Below, piece after piece: positions 20,350-30,850 of a stretch of 64,000 nt of DNA. The position numbers and the translations under genes are program-made. Source of the stretch: Chondrus crispus (lineage: Eukaryota > Rhodophyta > Florideophyceae > Gigartinales > Gigartinaceae); the NCBI RefSeq assembly GCF_000350225.1, contig NW_005178652.1:333691-397690 (forward strand), in the 5' to 3' direction. Under the pieces are notes generated by a model. The model saw nothing but the letters and a program-made list of their open reading frames with translations, had not been told where the DNA came from and did no database searches. Each line of letters opens with the position of its first letter. The stretch's first letter is position 1.

Positions 20350-22280
20350 AATCTGGTGAACCGATGGATACAAACGAGGAGGCTACAACTGATGATGACA
20401 CAATCAACTTGAACATCGATGAGGAAGTTGCAGAAAATGATGCAGTGGCATCAGAAGCATCATCGCCGGATGAACAAGAAGACTCTGATGAATCCTCCAA
20501 CTCCTCCCCAAGTGCAGGGGAGGACGAAACTACCGAAACAGTTGAGCAACACGTAGTTGAGGAAGAAACGATTGATCCGCCAACTAATCTCCGTCGGTCC
20601 ACTCGCATTCGCAAAACGCCTGGGGCGTGGTGGGCAGCAGCTTTGGTGACTGCTGGACTCCTTAGCCACGCCCATGTGATAACGGAAATCCCAAACTCGT
20701 ACAACCAAGCTATGGATTCTCCAAAAGCTCGCTTCTGGCAGAAGGGCATCGACAAAGAACTTGCTTCACAACACAAAAACAAAACATGGACACTTGTTCC
20801 AAGATCTCAAGCATCAAACGTCCTGACGTCCAGGTGGGTTTTCGGAGTGAAGCAACTTCCTGACGAGTCCGGAAAATTGGTCGAAACTGCAAAGGGACGT
20901 CTTGTGGCACGAGGCTTTCAACAAGTAGAAGGCATCGATTACACTGAAACTTTCGCCCCTGTCATCAAGTTCACAACTATCCGTCTGCTGCTGGCACTGG
21001 TTGCGCACTTTGACCTTGAGCTGCATCAGATGGACGTGGTGACTGCCTTCCTCAACGGTGAACTTCACGAAGAAATCTACATGGAGCAACCTGAAGGATG
21101 CATCGACAAAGTCAAACCTGATTCGGTGTGTAAACTTTTGAAAGCAATCTATGGTCTTAAGCAAGCCCATCGCCAATGGCATAGTAAGATCGATGAGTTT
21201 CTGATCACTGAACTTGGTTTCAACACTACACGCAGCGACCCATGTCTTTACATTCGACGTCAAGGCAATGTCATCATGATTATCGCGTTGTACGTGGACG
21301 ATCTGCTGCTAGCTGGAAGCGACTTGGAGGCCATATTATGGATGAAAAATGAACTCAACAAACGATTCGATATGAAAGACCCTGGCGAAGCGAAGACTTG
21401 TATTGGTCTAGAGATCGACTGTATACGTTCTAAACACGTCCTGACCGTCACGCAGTCGAAGTATGCCCAAGCAGTACTGAAACGGTTCAAAATGTCGGCA
21501 TGCAATCCTTGCGTTACTCCGATGGAACAGTCTCGACATGTCACAATGCAAGTGGCCGAAACTGGCACTGATGACAACCCATGCTTTGCACCATATCGTC
21601 AGGCCATTGGATGTCTAATGTTCCCAATGGTCGGGACCCGCCCCGATATTGCGTATGCCATTGGAAAGTTATCTCAACACTGTGCCGACCCTCACGAGTC
21701 GCACTGGTCAGGTGTGAAACGTGTTTTGAGATACTTGCGTGGGTCCCAGCATCTTGGAATAGTGTTTGGTAAAGATGATCTTGGTACGGAACTTCATGGG
21801 TATAGCGACGCAGATTGGGGTGGATGCCTTGAATCACGGAAATCAACGAGTGGGTACGTGTTCAAGCTTTGTGATGGGCCTATCAGTTGGGCTTCCCGGA
21901 AACAAACAGTAGTTGCAAAGTCTACTTGTGAGGCAGAATACATCGCACTCAGTGAAGCATGCAAAGAGGCTGCGTGGCTTCGACGCTTCCATGCCGATGT
22001 ACTTGGTGCAAATTCGGATCCAACAATTCGCGTTGGATGTGACAACGCTGGTACGATTGCGTTTGCTCAGAACGAATCTACAAATCGTCGCAACAAGCAC
22101 ATTGATATTACGTATCATTTTGTTCGAGATGCGGTGCAGCGAAAACTGGTCACATTGTACCATTGCCCGACAACAGAAATGCCAGCCGATATGCTGACCA
22201 AACCACTTGGTCGCGTGCTGTTTGAAAAGTTCGTGGGCATGGTTGGGCTTTCCGAGTGCAAAGCTGCCCAAAGCATGTGA
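20350..22280 (+). CDS. Copia-P RT and RNase H (3' part of pol)
   Basis: This is the continuation of the integrase tail after the Copia-B1 insertion (GEPMDTNEEATTDDD), open to the stop at 22278-22280. RT: LTSRWVFGVKQLP, LHQMDVVTAFLNGEL, YVDD at 21291-21302, MKDPGEAKTCIGLEI (the usual DLGE reads DPGE). RNase H: GYSDADWGG, CEAEYIALSEA, HIDITYHFVRD, MPADMLTKPLG, ending GLSECKAAQSM. No internal stop was seen from 20350 on. It cannot be expressed as intended, because Copia-B1 separates it from its promoter and N-terminal half. Confidence 0.9.
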
Positions 22281-22282
22281 TC

Positions 22283-22291
22283 GAGGGGAGG
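22283..22291 (+). promoter_or_regulatory. Polypurine tract of Copia-P
   Basis: GAGGGGAGG, three bases after the pol stop and flush with the LTR start TATTGAAAATG; the plus-strand primer site of reverse transcription. Confidence 0.85.
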
Positions 22292-23554
22292 TATTGAAAA
22301 TGTGCGACCACATGCTGTTATCTGAAAAGGTCAAAATCGAGTGACACGTGTACATGACTGCACGGTCCGGGCGCTCTTACCCATATCACGACATGACAAG
22401 TGTAAAATCCCGGATTTTGCGGTTCCGGGGACGAAAGTGGCCTCTCGGAGGGTCATGCAAATTTGCATAGTTTTGCCAAGTGGAACCTTGGCCCGTAGCA
22501 CTATAGACTACACAGGAAATACTGCAATTCTATTGGCCCTCACGTCTAATGCTGCAAATCTATTGGTCGAGCGTTGTCCACGTGTGCGTCATTGGCTTTG
22601 TGATGTACTTTAAATGGCCTGTATATGCCATAATTACGTTGTTTTGGGGGTTTCAAGTGGTTTGTCATGGTTGTAATGGGTAATTGCATGGGGCCCCGGG
22701 CGGGACACATGTATGCCGTGTACACATGTACACGTCGCCAGGTGGATTCGTGTACGTACACATGTACACGCATCCAGGTGTATGCACATGAGGGTTTACA
22801 GTTTTACAGTGTCAGACTGTTTGAGATCCTGCGCGTGTCCGAGTACAGTACATGTGAATCAAAAGTACAACAAGTACTTCTCGCGAGAGGAATACAGTTG
22901 TGCGATTATTCTGTGTACGCGTCACGCTGTATGCGAGTCTTGCGTGAGCACGCGCCGTTGCACTGTGCTCTCGTCATGGTGCGCCGTTGGATGCAAGTTC
23001 ATGACAATACTCGTGTGATTTACATGTATTCTCATGTGAGTTGTGTAGAAAGTCTGGATGCACATTGTTATAACTTGCCATAATTGTCTGACAGTGCTTG
23101 GCGAAATTAGTAAGGTGAGAAACAAGGATACGTATGGCGATTGTGATATGAAAGGCGTTTGCGTTGTTGGAAATAGACAAGTGCCAAGTTGTTCGTTGCA
23201 CAACAATGAAGTCTGGCATGACTGGATGCAGATTAGTAAGGTGTGAAACAGTTGCATGCATAGGGCCATGGTTTACAGTCATTTGGAATGTGTAGAAATA
23301 GTTGTGAGCTAATAGTTACGAATCGATTCGTAAGGTGGAAATCGAACAGTATGGTCGGGCCACAAGAGGACCGCGCTTGGTCGCGCATAGTAGAGTATGG
23401 TTTACTGGGAGTCGGAGTAGAGCGATAGTGTAGCACTCCAAGTGTATAAGTATCGCAGGAAAACGGCTTCAAAGTAAACCTCGGCACCAACTCCTTCACT
23501 CACACACATCAACCTGCCCTCCTTCTTTCCCTTGCCCCTCCGAACCTACCATTA
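22292..23554 (+). repeat. 3' LTR of Copia-P, type A, 1263 bp
   Basis: The reverse-complement twin of 6433-7695 and 1658-2921. It begins TATTGAAAATG after the PPT and ends CTACCATTA; unique sequence starts at 23555 with acaac. Confidence 0.95.
23445..23452 (+). promoter_or_regulatory. TATA box in type A LTR
   Basis: TATAAGTA, about 100 bp before the LTR end. The same word occurs at the same place in types A, B and C, and a related one (CTATAAGTAG) in LTR-D. Inferred Pol II promoter; R/U5 would be the roughly 75-80 bp after it. Confidence 0.6.
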
Positions 23555-24192
23555 ACAACCAAAGAGCATTGTTACGACTACATACACTACATCTACTCCG
23601 TCCAAATACCGAAATACCGCGGCAGTGGTTCATTGCGCTTCCGTTGAATACAATAATCAACGCCAAGAAACATAACAGGAGAGGTCAGTTACGGTCACAG
23701 TACGTCATGATTGTGGATTAGAATTCTGAGAGACTAAGGAGGGTGTACTGATGGCTTACTTGATCCTGAGTTTGACGATGGGCGGGTTGACCTGCAGTGA
23801 GACAAGGAACGCTGTGACGATTGGTCAGAACAGTTCTTCGACACTTTCAATGTGTTAGAGAATGTGCGAACGTACGTTAAAGCTTTGTAGCTAATCGCAA
23901 AACGGTATTGCCTAGAGAAAGCGCTCACTTACCCAACGTGTGCAGCGCACTCGTGTCTCGGCATGAGATTTCAACCGAACACGCAACTCGCGGAAAGGAA
24001 ACTGTCAGAAAAGAGGATGCGCGGTGGGTCAGGATTGTGGCAGAAGTGGCGTCACTTACTGTGCATGAGATTTCAACGGAACACGCAACTCGCGGAAATG
24101 AAACTGTCAGAAAAGAGGATGTGTGGTGGGTCAGGACTGCGGACGAGGGGCGTGCAGAGAGTTGGATCTGGTCCTGGAACTATATATGCAGT
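23555..24192. other. Intergenic sequence after Copia-P with 102-bp direct repeat
   Basis: No gene is supportable. About 80 bp at 23961-24040 (gcatgagatttcaacc...) recur at 24063-24142 with few changes, a spacing of 102 bp. A 100-codon frame across the repeat is an effect of the duplication. Confidence 0.6.
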
Positions 24193-24242
24193 ACTCAGAA
24201 AAGGCGGTAGTTTGATATATCAAACTACCGCCTTTTCTGAGT
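24193..24242. repeat. Perfect 50-bp palindrome
   Basis: Two 25-base arms with no spacer: ACTCAGAAAAGGCGGTAG + TTTGATA, then its exact complement TATCAAA + CTACCGCCTTTTCTGAGT. I checked every base pair; the next pair (t/t) breaks it. It could extrude as a cruciform or fold as an RNA hairpin. Confidence 0.9.
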
Positions 24243-24424
24243 TCGAGCAGGGCATCTGAGTGAAAGTCAGTTACATTTTCATGGGCACGTGTCAATAGCA
24301 GAATATAGGTTCTGAAATCTCAATTTGAAATTACCGAATTCGGTATGGCATTGTTGCCCTTAATGACAGCCATGCATTGAGCTTTTTTCGTGCGGTATCA
24401 CATCAAAATGCGAGTAGGAGCATC

Positions 24425-25825
24425 TCATTCCAATATTTGTTCGGAACATGATGAGATATCGTCCTGCGACAGCTCTGGGAATGTACAGCTATACGTCCTT
24501 GCGTACTTGTTCATTGCCCTGCAGAAATTCTTTAAAGCTTCTCGACACTCACAGCCTTCACCTTTACACTCCTGCGTGACTGACAGAGTCTGTGATTGTG
24601 CAGGCCAGCGTCGTGCACGGGACTCTGACCTGTATGGAGCACTACTCACCGATTCACTTTCTTGCACCGCCTGTACAGAACCGGTGTGTGAGACGGACTT
24701 AGAAGCAGTCCTGCGCCTGGCGACCACTGAGAGGCTCCTTGCAAGGATGTGTTCTTGTCGCGCCTGTTCAGTGGAGTTTACAGAAGAAACCATCTCTTTG
24801 TCTTGTTGTGGGAGGGAATTCTTCACGTGATTGACCATTTCGTTCGGATAACCATCGATGATGCGAGGGATCGTTTCCTGAACTTTCTTGAACCTGTCTA
24901 AAGCCATCCAATTCGCGATGGAAGGCATTTCATACAAGTAATCCGATGTCACGAGGAAGCGGATATTACTCAGAACAAGTTTTGCTGCCTCGCGGAGAGC
25001 ATTATCCACGACTGGAACACGGCCAATTGCTTGTGTGGAACATTCGTCGGGGAGACAGAATGCCCCGGCGTTGACTGTGATTGTATCCTTCTGTTTTTTG
25101 TGGGCGAAGCCTGAACTCAACACAGTAAAGCACAACTGACGGTCGTCACTTGTCAAGGTGACGTAAGGATATATCATTTCTTCGCAGTTCTTGAATCCCA
25201 TATATCTGGCCTTGCAATCCCATGCTCGAATAACTTGCTGAACAGCAAAGCAAATACCCTGTGACGTCTCCCTATTGACGTTGTAGTTCTGCAATACCTT
25301 CTTTCTCTTGTCACATGGTGATCCTTGTTTCCTGGTGTGACAGTTCATAACTACTCCCACATAGATTAGGAACATCATTGCCTCGAAGGAAGTTGCGGGC
25401 GAAGTAAGAAATCGTGGCTCTTTCACAGTATTCCTTTTGGAACTCGTGTTGCTAAAAAACGTACACTGGAGACCTCTAGCATTGAAGCTGTCGCCGTTAA
25501 TGTCGCTTATGATTTCGAAGATTTCCCAGGGTATAGTATCATTGCCTCTCCCGCAACCAAGAAGCGCCTGCACGGTTGCATAGACTTGTGCAACTTGACG
25601 TTGATTCATTTTTGATTTGCAAACCTCTGCCTCGGATACATTTTTGGCTCCCAAAGATTGTAAGTAGTTCTTTGCAGCATCGGTCTCAATATTATTCTCA
25701 ACCCAATCCGCGATATCTCCAAGTTTCGGTACCACGTTCCCAGTTTGCTGGATTACGGCTGCTCGCACTACCTGTATGGCTTTGAGGCGCTTCCGGAAGG
25801 AAGACGTTTTCGCTTGAGTAGGCAT
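24425..25825 (-). CDS. Hypothetical protein, 466 aa
   Basis: An open frame starting at the ATG at 25825 (MPTQAKTSSFRKRLKAIQ). I do not recognise the family. Visible: a basic N-terminus; a helical-looking region to about residue 110; a middle of mixed alpha/beta character with scattered Cys (CKGEGCEC near residue 430); a Ser/Arg/Glu-rich low-complexity stretch at about 340-415; no signal peptide or membrane segment. It faces 27881-29290 across 2 kb of repeats. Base composition is closer to AT than the gypsy DNA to the right. It could be a host gene, a lineage-specific repeat family or part of an uncharacterised element. Confidence 0.6.
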   Translation of the reverse strand: MPTQAKTSSFRKRLKAIQVVRAAVIQQTGNVVPKLGDIADWVENNIETDAAKNYLQSLGAKNVSEAEVCKSKMNQRQVAQVYATVQALLGCGRGNDTIPWEIFEIISDINGDSFNARGLQCTFFSNTSSKRNTVKEPRFLTSPATSFEAMMFLIYVGVVMNCHTRKQGSPCDKRKKVLQNYNVNRETSQGICFAVQQVIRAWDCKARYMGFKNCEEMIYPYVTLTSDDRQLCFTVLSSGFAHKKQKDTITVNAGAFCLPDECSTQAIGRVPVVDNALREAAKLVLSNIRFLVTSDYLYEMPSIANWMALDRFKKVQETIPRIIDGYPNEMVNHVKNSLPQQDKEMVSSVNSTEQARQEHILARSLSVVARRRTASKSVSHTGSVQAVQESESVSSAPYRSESRARRWPAQSQTLSVTQECKGEGCECREALKNFCRAMNKYARTYSCTFPELSQDDISSCSEQILE

Positions 25826-26390
25826 GTTTATCACGTGTGATACTTACATGGGGACAGGAACGGATAGCAGTAAGGGGAGCAGAACAAAAGTGCAGGCTTA
25901 TGTAGAGAACGAAAAGACGTTGTGCGCGATAGTCGATGAGGTTTCTTAAACGGACAGCAAGAGAAGGAGTAATCCAGTAAAGCAACCGCTTAGGTCTTCT
26001 AGGTTTTCACTTGAGGTTTCCACGCAATATTTCCACTTGACGGGTACTCCAACCCACGGTGACGCGTCCCCTACACGTGGAGGGGGCCAATTTCAGCACT
26101 CTTCCACCACCCAGACCCTTGGGTGATGGTGACTAGATCCGTTCGGGGTACCCCTGCAGCCAACGATTGTTGACTATCGGCGCAGTCCTCCCCTTATGAG
26201 AAAATGTCAATGTTCTAGTTTAGCGGCTAAAGCCACTGAATAGAGGACGACCTAGTAGAAGTAGTGGTCGATAAGAAGGAACAGGGGCAGCGCAAAACGC
26301 AGGGCGAGCGGTCTGAAAGATAGAAGGTGACACCACGGCCAGCATGAGGCTGCAGACACCTTGGTGGACGTGCGTCCCTGACACCTGATA

Positions 26391-26680
26391 TGCCCATCGA
26401 CACTCGATGTGCAAGTAAAATCGGCCAAAAAATTGCCCAAAAATATGACCTGATTTGCACATCGGCACTCGATGTGGAAATCAAATCGTCCAAAAAATTG
26501 CGCAAAAAAAGGATTTGATTTGCACATTGACACTCGATGTGGAAATCAAATCGTCCAAAAAATTGCGCAAAAAAAGGTTTTGATTGTCACATCGACACTC
26601 AATGTGCAAATCAAATCGGCCAAAAAATTGCGCAAAAAAAGGATTTGATTTTCACATCGACTATCGATGTGCCCATCCGG
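26391..26680. repeat. 65-bp tandem repeat, about 4.4 copies, each with a hairpin
   Basis: The word cactcgatgt or a variant starts at 26401, 26466, 26531, 26596 and 26661, exactly 65 bp apart. Each unit carries CACATCGA-cac-TCGATGTG, an 8-bp inverted repeat with a 3-base loop, then aaatcaaatcgtcc and caaaaaattgcgcaaaaaaa. The outer units keep GCCCATCGA/TCGATGTG, so the hairpins begin and end the array. Confidence 0.85.
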
Positions 26681-27605
26681 TGCCTGGGTCGAGCGTCCGA
26701 AAAACCTTGACTTCTTTTTGGCCGCACACCACCCCAGCGCTCCACTGGGGATGTCCAGGCATGTCATCTGTCATGGGGCATCCCGGGCCGTTGATTTTGG
26801 GTCTGTAGAGCGTCTCCCGATAGCTTAATCGCCCCTGTGTAGACGCATTTCTGTCCCAAAATCGTCCTGCTCCTCCTACCCCTTTGACCTCACTCGACCC
26901 TTTTCCTCTCTAGCACCTTTCTTCTTCGCACCCTACCGGCGCGCCTATACCGAGTACTTGCACTGCGTCTGCTCGCCCTTTCCGACCACAGTTACAGTCT
27001 CTCTTGCTTCCAGGTCCCGAACGCGTCGCAAACCCGTCTATCGTTTCTCGCGGAGAGCATCTCTCCATGAGATGTTGTAGTAGACCACCTTGTACTCTAG
27101 CGTACACGTACACAGATTCCACGAAGTAAAGCTTCACTCGAACCGCTAAAGGGATTTCTGCGCTGGTTTTGCTCCCTTTTTCAATAACAATATGTCTATA
27201 GAGCATAAAGCAGCTTCACACCCCTCTTGAAAGGGAACAACTGGCTTATTTCCATTTAGATATTGTCCAAGGGAGATAGAAGAGGTAGGGAATGAATACA
27301 TCCACATCGTCTCAGTCACCAATCCAGAGCTGCTCACTGATATATAAAGGAGTCTCCAAAAACGACCACGTTTACTCAGATAGATAGTGACTCCTTTCTA
27401 CATCAGTGAAAAGCTTAAAGTAACGGTAACACTAAGTAGCTTAAGATCAATTGGTGGGATTTCAATGCGAAACGCGGATACGGGTCCAATTAGATTGTTC
27501 ATGTTGGGGTCTCCGTCCTGGGACCCACGCGTTTTCTCCTACTTCATTTATAAAGGGGGGGAGCGTTGGGGGTCATTTTACCATAGGCCTGTTGCACTTA
27601 CCAGT

Positions 27606-27739
27606 GTGGCAACTATGATTAAAAGAACAGTCATTCAATGACACCTGAGTTACTGTCAAAGCATTCCGGACTGTGGCAACTGTGATTAAAAGGACAGTTA
27701 TTCAATGACACATGACTGACTGGCAAAGCGTCCTGGACT
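27606..27739. repeat. 67-bp direct duplication
   Basis: gtggcaactatgattaaaag at 27606 and its near copy at 27673 begin two adjacent 67-bp units that differ at several positions. Confidence 0.75.
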
Positions 27740-27880
27740 GGAAGATGTAGGTAGATTTGTAGCCCATGCCCTACTGGAAAAGTGTACGTGCAAGTCCCAT
27801 GGGACTTAGACTCTGAGCAGAGCTGTGATCCATAAATGTGACCGTTACGAAAATGGTGATTTCACATTAATGATATATAT

Positions 27881-29290
27881 ATGTATATACTGACTACGTT
27901 CGAATGGTTACCCCAACTCTTTAGTCTTCGGTATTTATTTCAAACAAATTTCTCAAGTATCACTTTCCGAGGGAAATTAACAGAGGACGATACCATCCAC
28001 CACTTGATAATGGTATCAGATCTTTTCAATGGCCTCCAATTCGGGAGTGATATAGAGGTCTACTATACCTTGGAGAATGAAGAAGAAAGTAAGGCATGGT
28101 TCCCAGCAACAGCCATTAGTCTCAACTACCTTCATGACGATCGAGGAGAGGTGTTCAAGGGGACTATTCAATACAAGGCTTCGTTTGGATTCAGGGCATG
28201 TAAAAGCAAGGTGACTTTCAAGGAGGGAAACGAGTTTGTACAAGATGGACAAAAGTTTAGCTGGAGACTCAAAGATACATCCGTGCGATTGGATATCACC
28301 GCAAGCTCAGGCATGGCAAGCGGAGCGATGGATGTAGATGATATCGACTATGCTCCAGGTAGTTCCATGGTAGAAAAATGCAGGAAGCTCAACCATACGA
28401 CGAATGTGTCACTTGACCAGGAGACAATCAAAGATACACGCGAGCTAAATGCCCTTTCCAGACGCCTTCAGTATCTTGAGGAAGTAGTGAAAGAACAGCA
28501 ATCCTCTATTACGACTGTGCTATGGACTCAGAACTCGCTCCTCACTTCTGCTGGGGGCTCCAATATTCCTCTTAAGTTTATTTCGTTGCGTCTAGAGCAT
28601 TGGTTACTCAAGACGCCGACACGTCCTACCCCGGGTGAAATGACTCGTGGGACGAAATGGTTTGTGCAAGACTCATTTAAGGCGCGAGCAGACTGCATAT
28701 TGCTCCAGTTTGATTCCATATCCGAAAGAGTCAAAGCTCAGCTACGAACAAAGGTTTCTATTCTTCCGGAAGATTATATGTGCAGGAAATCAGTTATGAA
28801 AGAGACGAGTATATACTTCAGGAGCTTCTTAGACCTGTCAGAAGCACTCGGACCAGCATCACCGCAAGTTGTCAGAGACCTGATCATCGCAAAGAGGCTG
28901 GAAAAAGGTACCGACAATTGCGTGTCTGCTAGAGTGATAGGCTGTATGGCCGGTCCCAACACCGAATATCTTTCTGACCCGTGCTATATGAAAATTGGAG
29001 ATTCGTTTGCTGTTATAAGGGATGACGAGGATGAACAACGGCACGTTGTATATCGTCAGGATTGCACTTGGGATTCCATAGAGAAGACCTACTCCCATCC
29101 ACTGGAAGCCATAAGACTATCTGAGCTCCACTTTCAAGAACGCATTTCCAAGGTAATGGGTGCTGAAAACGTGGTCAGCGGACCATCCGACCGAAAACAG
29201 TTGTTCTACCTGCGATGGAATCTTCAATCCAGTCCTTGTCAATCTATATTTGCTGATGTAAATCGCAGCGACGTACTAGGAGTACTTTAA
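27881..29290 (+). CDS. Hypothetical protein, up to 469 aa
   Basis: An open frame from the ATG at 27881, which follows a run of TA (gatatatatatg); a shorter start at the ATG near 28010 (MVSDLFNG) is possible. Not recognised. The first 150 residues look beta-rich (FRGKLTEDD, FGSDIEVYYTLENEEE, FKGTIQYKASFGF). Residues about 180-215 form a likely coiled coil (LNALSRRLQYLEEVVKEQQ). The C-terminal half is mixed, with conserved-looking Trp and Cys. No membrane segment. Together with the minus-strand ORFs to the right it makes a compact group, possibly one gene cluster or element. Confidence 0.6.
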   Translation: MYILTTFEWLPQLFSLRYLFQTNFSSITFRGKLTEDDTIHHLIMVSDLFNGLQFGSDIEVYYTLENEEESKAWFPATAISLNYLHDDRGEVFKGTIQYKASFGFRACKSKVTFKEGNEFVQDGQKFSWRLKDTSVRLDITASSGMASGAMDVDDIDYAPGSSMVEKCRKLNHTTNVSLDQETIKDTRELNALSRRLQYLEEVVKEQQSSITTVLWTQNSLLTSAGGSNIPLKFISLRLEHWLLKTPTRPTPGEMTRGTKWFVQDSFKARADCILLQFDSISERVKAQLRTKVSILPEDYMCRKSVMKETSIYFRSFLDLSEALGPASPQVVRDLIIAKRLEKGTDNCVSARVIGCMAGPNTEYLSDPCYMKIGDSFAVIRDDEDEQRHVVYRQDCTWDSIEKTYSHPLEAIRLSELHFQERISKVMGAENVVSGPSDRKQLFYLRWNLQSSPCQSIFADVNRSDVLGVL

Positions 29291-29470
29291 CTGCACATCC
29301 CTTTCCTCTCTATCAAAGGCTCTGCGCATGTGAAGCAATTCATCAATGTTGCCAAAATTCTGGACCTCTTTAAGTAAACTCAATTCATTTATGCTACAGT
29401 AGTCTCCTGCTTTACTCATTTATCACTTCGATGAACTAAGAAGTATCACTATCACATGAAATACGACCCC

Positions 29471-30163
29471 TTATAAATCGAAGTCTTGGACTATGAATAC
29501 ATCGTCATCGTCTTCGACTTGATTCGTCTGAATTTTATCGTCACCGTCCACCACGCTCAGATCATCATTATCCTCGTGATGTGAACCTGATCGGACCGGG
29601 GGATCGTGTACGGAGTTGTACATATTCACGGAAATCACCAGCTTCTCCTTCAAAATACTGGAGAGTTGCTGTGGAAGCTCACCCCGCCTTTCTCCCTGTC
29701 GTTCCGTCAAAAGTTCTGAATAGAGTGATCTCAGTCGCGACCGTCGTGAACCATTATGCTCATCCTGGCTATCTGCTTCATGCAACGTCTGCTCGTTTCC
29801 AGAAAATGCACCCCTCGACTCAATCACCTTCATCAGCATGACCTCCCGGAACAGGACAGCAGTCATGTAAATCACACGAAAGGATTCCTTGGATATTGAA
29901 TGCAGGTCTTCATCACTGCCGCACCTGGTAAAAGCAGCCAAGAACTTCAAGGCGACGTGCATGGCATTGAGTCGGATAACAATTTCTCGAGTCTCCTTCC
30001 TTCCATCCTTGTCTTTTGTCTCAACATCATACGTAGCGATGAATATGAAGGGTTCACTTTCAGAAAGCAGCTTCTTCCACGCTATCCCATTCATGGGGTT
30101 CACCCCAGCGACCGACTTCATAGCAGTACGACAGGTTCCGTCTGGGATATCTTGGAGGTTCAT
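29471..30163 (-). CDS. Hypothetical protein, 230 aa, acidic tail
   Basis: Starts MNLQDIPDGTCRTAMKSV. Not recognised. The N-terminal 110 residues look globular (FIFIATYDVETKDKDG, IRLNAMHVALKFLAAFTRC); residues about 140-165 are Arg/Glu-rich; the C-terminus is strongly acidic (EDNDDLSVVDGDD, VEDDDDVFIVQDFDL), as in many nuclear or chaperone-type proteins. It begins 24 bp after the stop of 30188-30817 on the same strand. That tight spacing suggests one transcript, or exons of one gene; no convincing splice pair that keeps the frame was found. Confidence 0.5.
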   Translation of the reverse strand: MNLQDIPDGTCRTAMKSVAGVNPMNGIAWKKLLSESEPFIFIATYDVETKDKDGRKETREIVIRLNAMHVALKFLAAFTRCGSDEDLHSISKESFRVIYMTAVLFREVMLMKVIESRGAFSGNEQTLHEADSQDEHNGSRRSRLRSLYSELLTERQGERRGELPQQLSSILKEKLVISVNMYNSVHDPPVRSGSHHEDNDDLSVVDGDDKIQTNQVEDDDDVFIVQDFDL

Positions 30164-30187
30164 GTGCGGGCGGGGTGGATTCTCATA

Positions 30188-30817
30188 CTAGAATGAGACT
30201 CCCACTTCACTTTGGAAAACATATGACAAGTTTTGAAAGAAGGATTTCCGCCCAAGCTCCCTGGAGTTGTTCAGAAACTGATTACCCATCTTGAAACCGC
30301 GGCGAACGATCTCAACCCTAATGTCTTCGTCTTTGATGAATCCAATTGGCTTATCTTCCCCCATCTTATCGCTTCGACGCCGAGCCACACGCCGGGCCTT
30401 CTTGATGGCCGTTGAAGCAAATTTTTCGTTGAAGAAAGACTCGATTGTGATCATTCTTATGTAGCCCGGCCTCAGCCAAAAAGGTTTCTCAGCGGTCTTC
30501 AGCTTCCCGCGGATGTTCGGATGTACCATTTCGAGTGACTTCGTCCCAATACTCGGGTTGTTCATTGCATTTGCAATCAAGCTCTTTCCCCAAGCCTTTC
30601 GCAGGACCAGATACTGAAGAGCTTGCTTTGTACCCAGCAGCTCCTCGGTTTTCTCCTCGCCTGGGTCCCTTTTCCACAAAAGGACCTCGACAAGTAAAAG
30701 TCCGAACCGCAAGACTTCGCAACTATTGACGTCCAAGCGAAGCTTATCAGATTGTGAGTCACGACTTCCACCTTCAAAAGATTCCTTCGCTTCCTTTCTC
30801 TGAGGAAGAACTCTCAT
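30188..30817 (-). CDS. Hypothetical protein, 209 aa, basic C-terminal half
   Basis: Starts MRVLPQRKEAKESFEGG. Not recognised. It has LRFGLLLVEVLLWKRDPGEE, a conserved-looking central part (LRPGYIRMITIESFFNEKF) and a basic KKARRVARRRSDK stretch that could be a nuclear signal. It is the middle member of a minus-strand series with 34-bp and 24-bp gaps to its neighbours. Confidence 0.5.
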   Translation of the reverse strand: MRVLPQRKEAKESFEGGSRDSQSDKLRLDVNSCEVLRFGLLLVEVLLWKRDPGEEKTEELLGTKQALQYLVLRKAWGKSLIANAMNNPSIGTKSLEMVHPNIRGKLKTAEKPFWLRPGYIRMITIESFFNEKFASTAIKKARRVARRRSDKMGEDKPIGFIKDEDIRVEIVRRGFKMGNQFLNNSRELGRKSFFQNLSYVFQSEVGVSF

Positions 30818-30850
30818 GGTGCAATTTATCAGCGCTCTTGTAAAGATAAT

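Larger units (their letters stand above)
11303..23554 (+). mobile_element. Copia-P, plus-strand copia element, 5' end missing, split by Copia-B1
   Basis: It starts abruptly inside the protease motif at 11303, runs through integrase to 12599, is interrupted by Copia-B1 (12600-20349), and resumes at 20350 (duplication aatct) with RT/RNase H, a PPT and a 3' LTR of type A ending at 23554. The flank acaac at 23555 should be one half of its target duplication; the 5' LTR, gag and the other half are not in the window. The protein is near-identical to Copia-B1's. Confidence 0.9.
25826..27880. other. Intergenic region with tandem repeats
   Basis: No gene is supported. It contains the 65-bp hairpin array (26391-26680) and a 67-bp duplication (27606-27739). 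Short frames of 60-98 codons are not conserved elsewhere in the window. Confidence 0.6.

Noticed and set aside
26391-26680. CRISPR array
   Set aside because: The whole 65-bp unit is repeated, so there are no variable spacers, and the context is eukaryotic.
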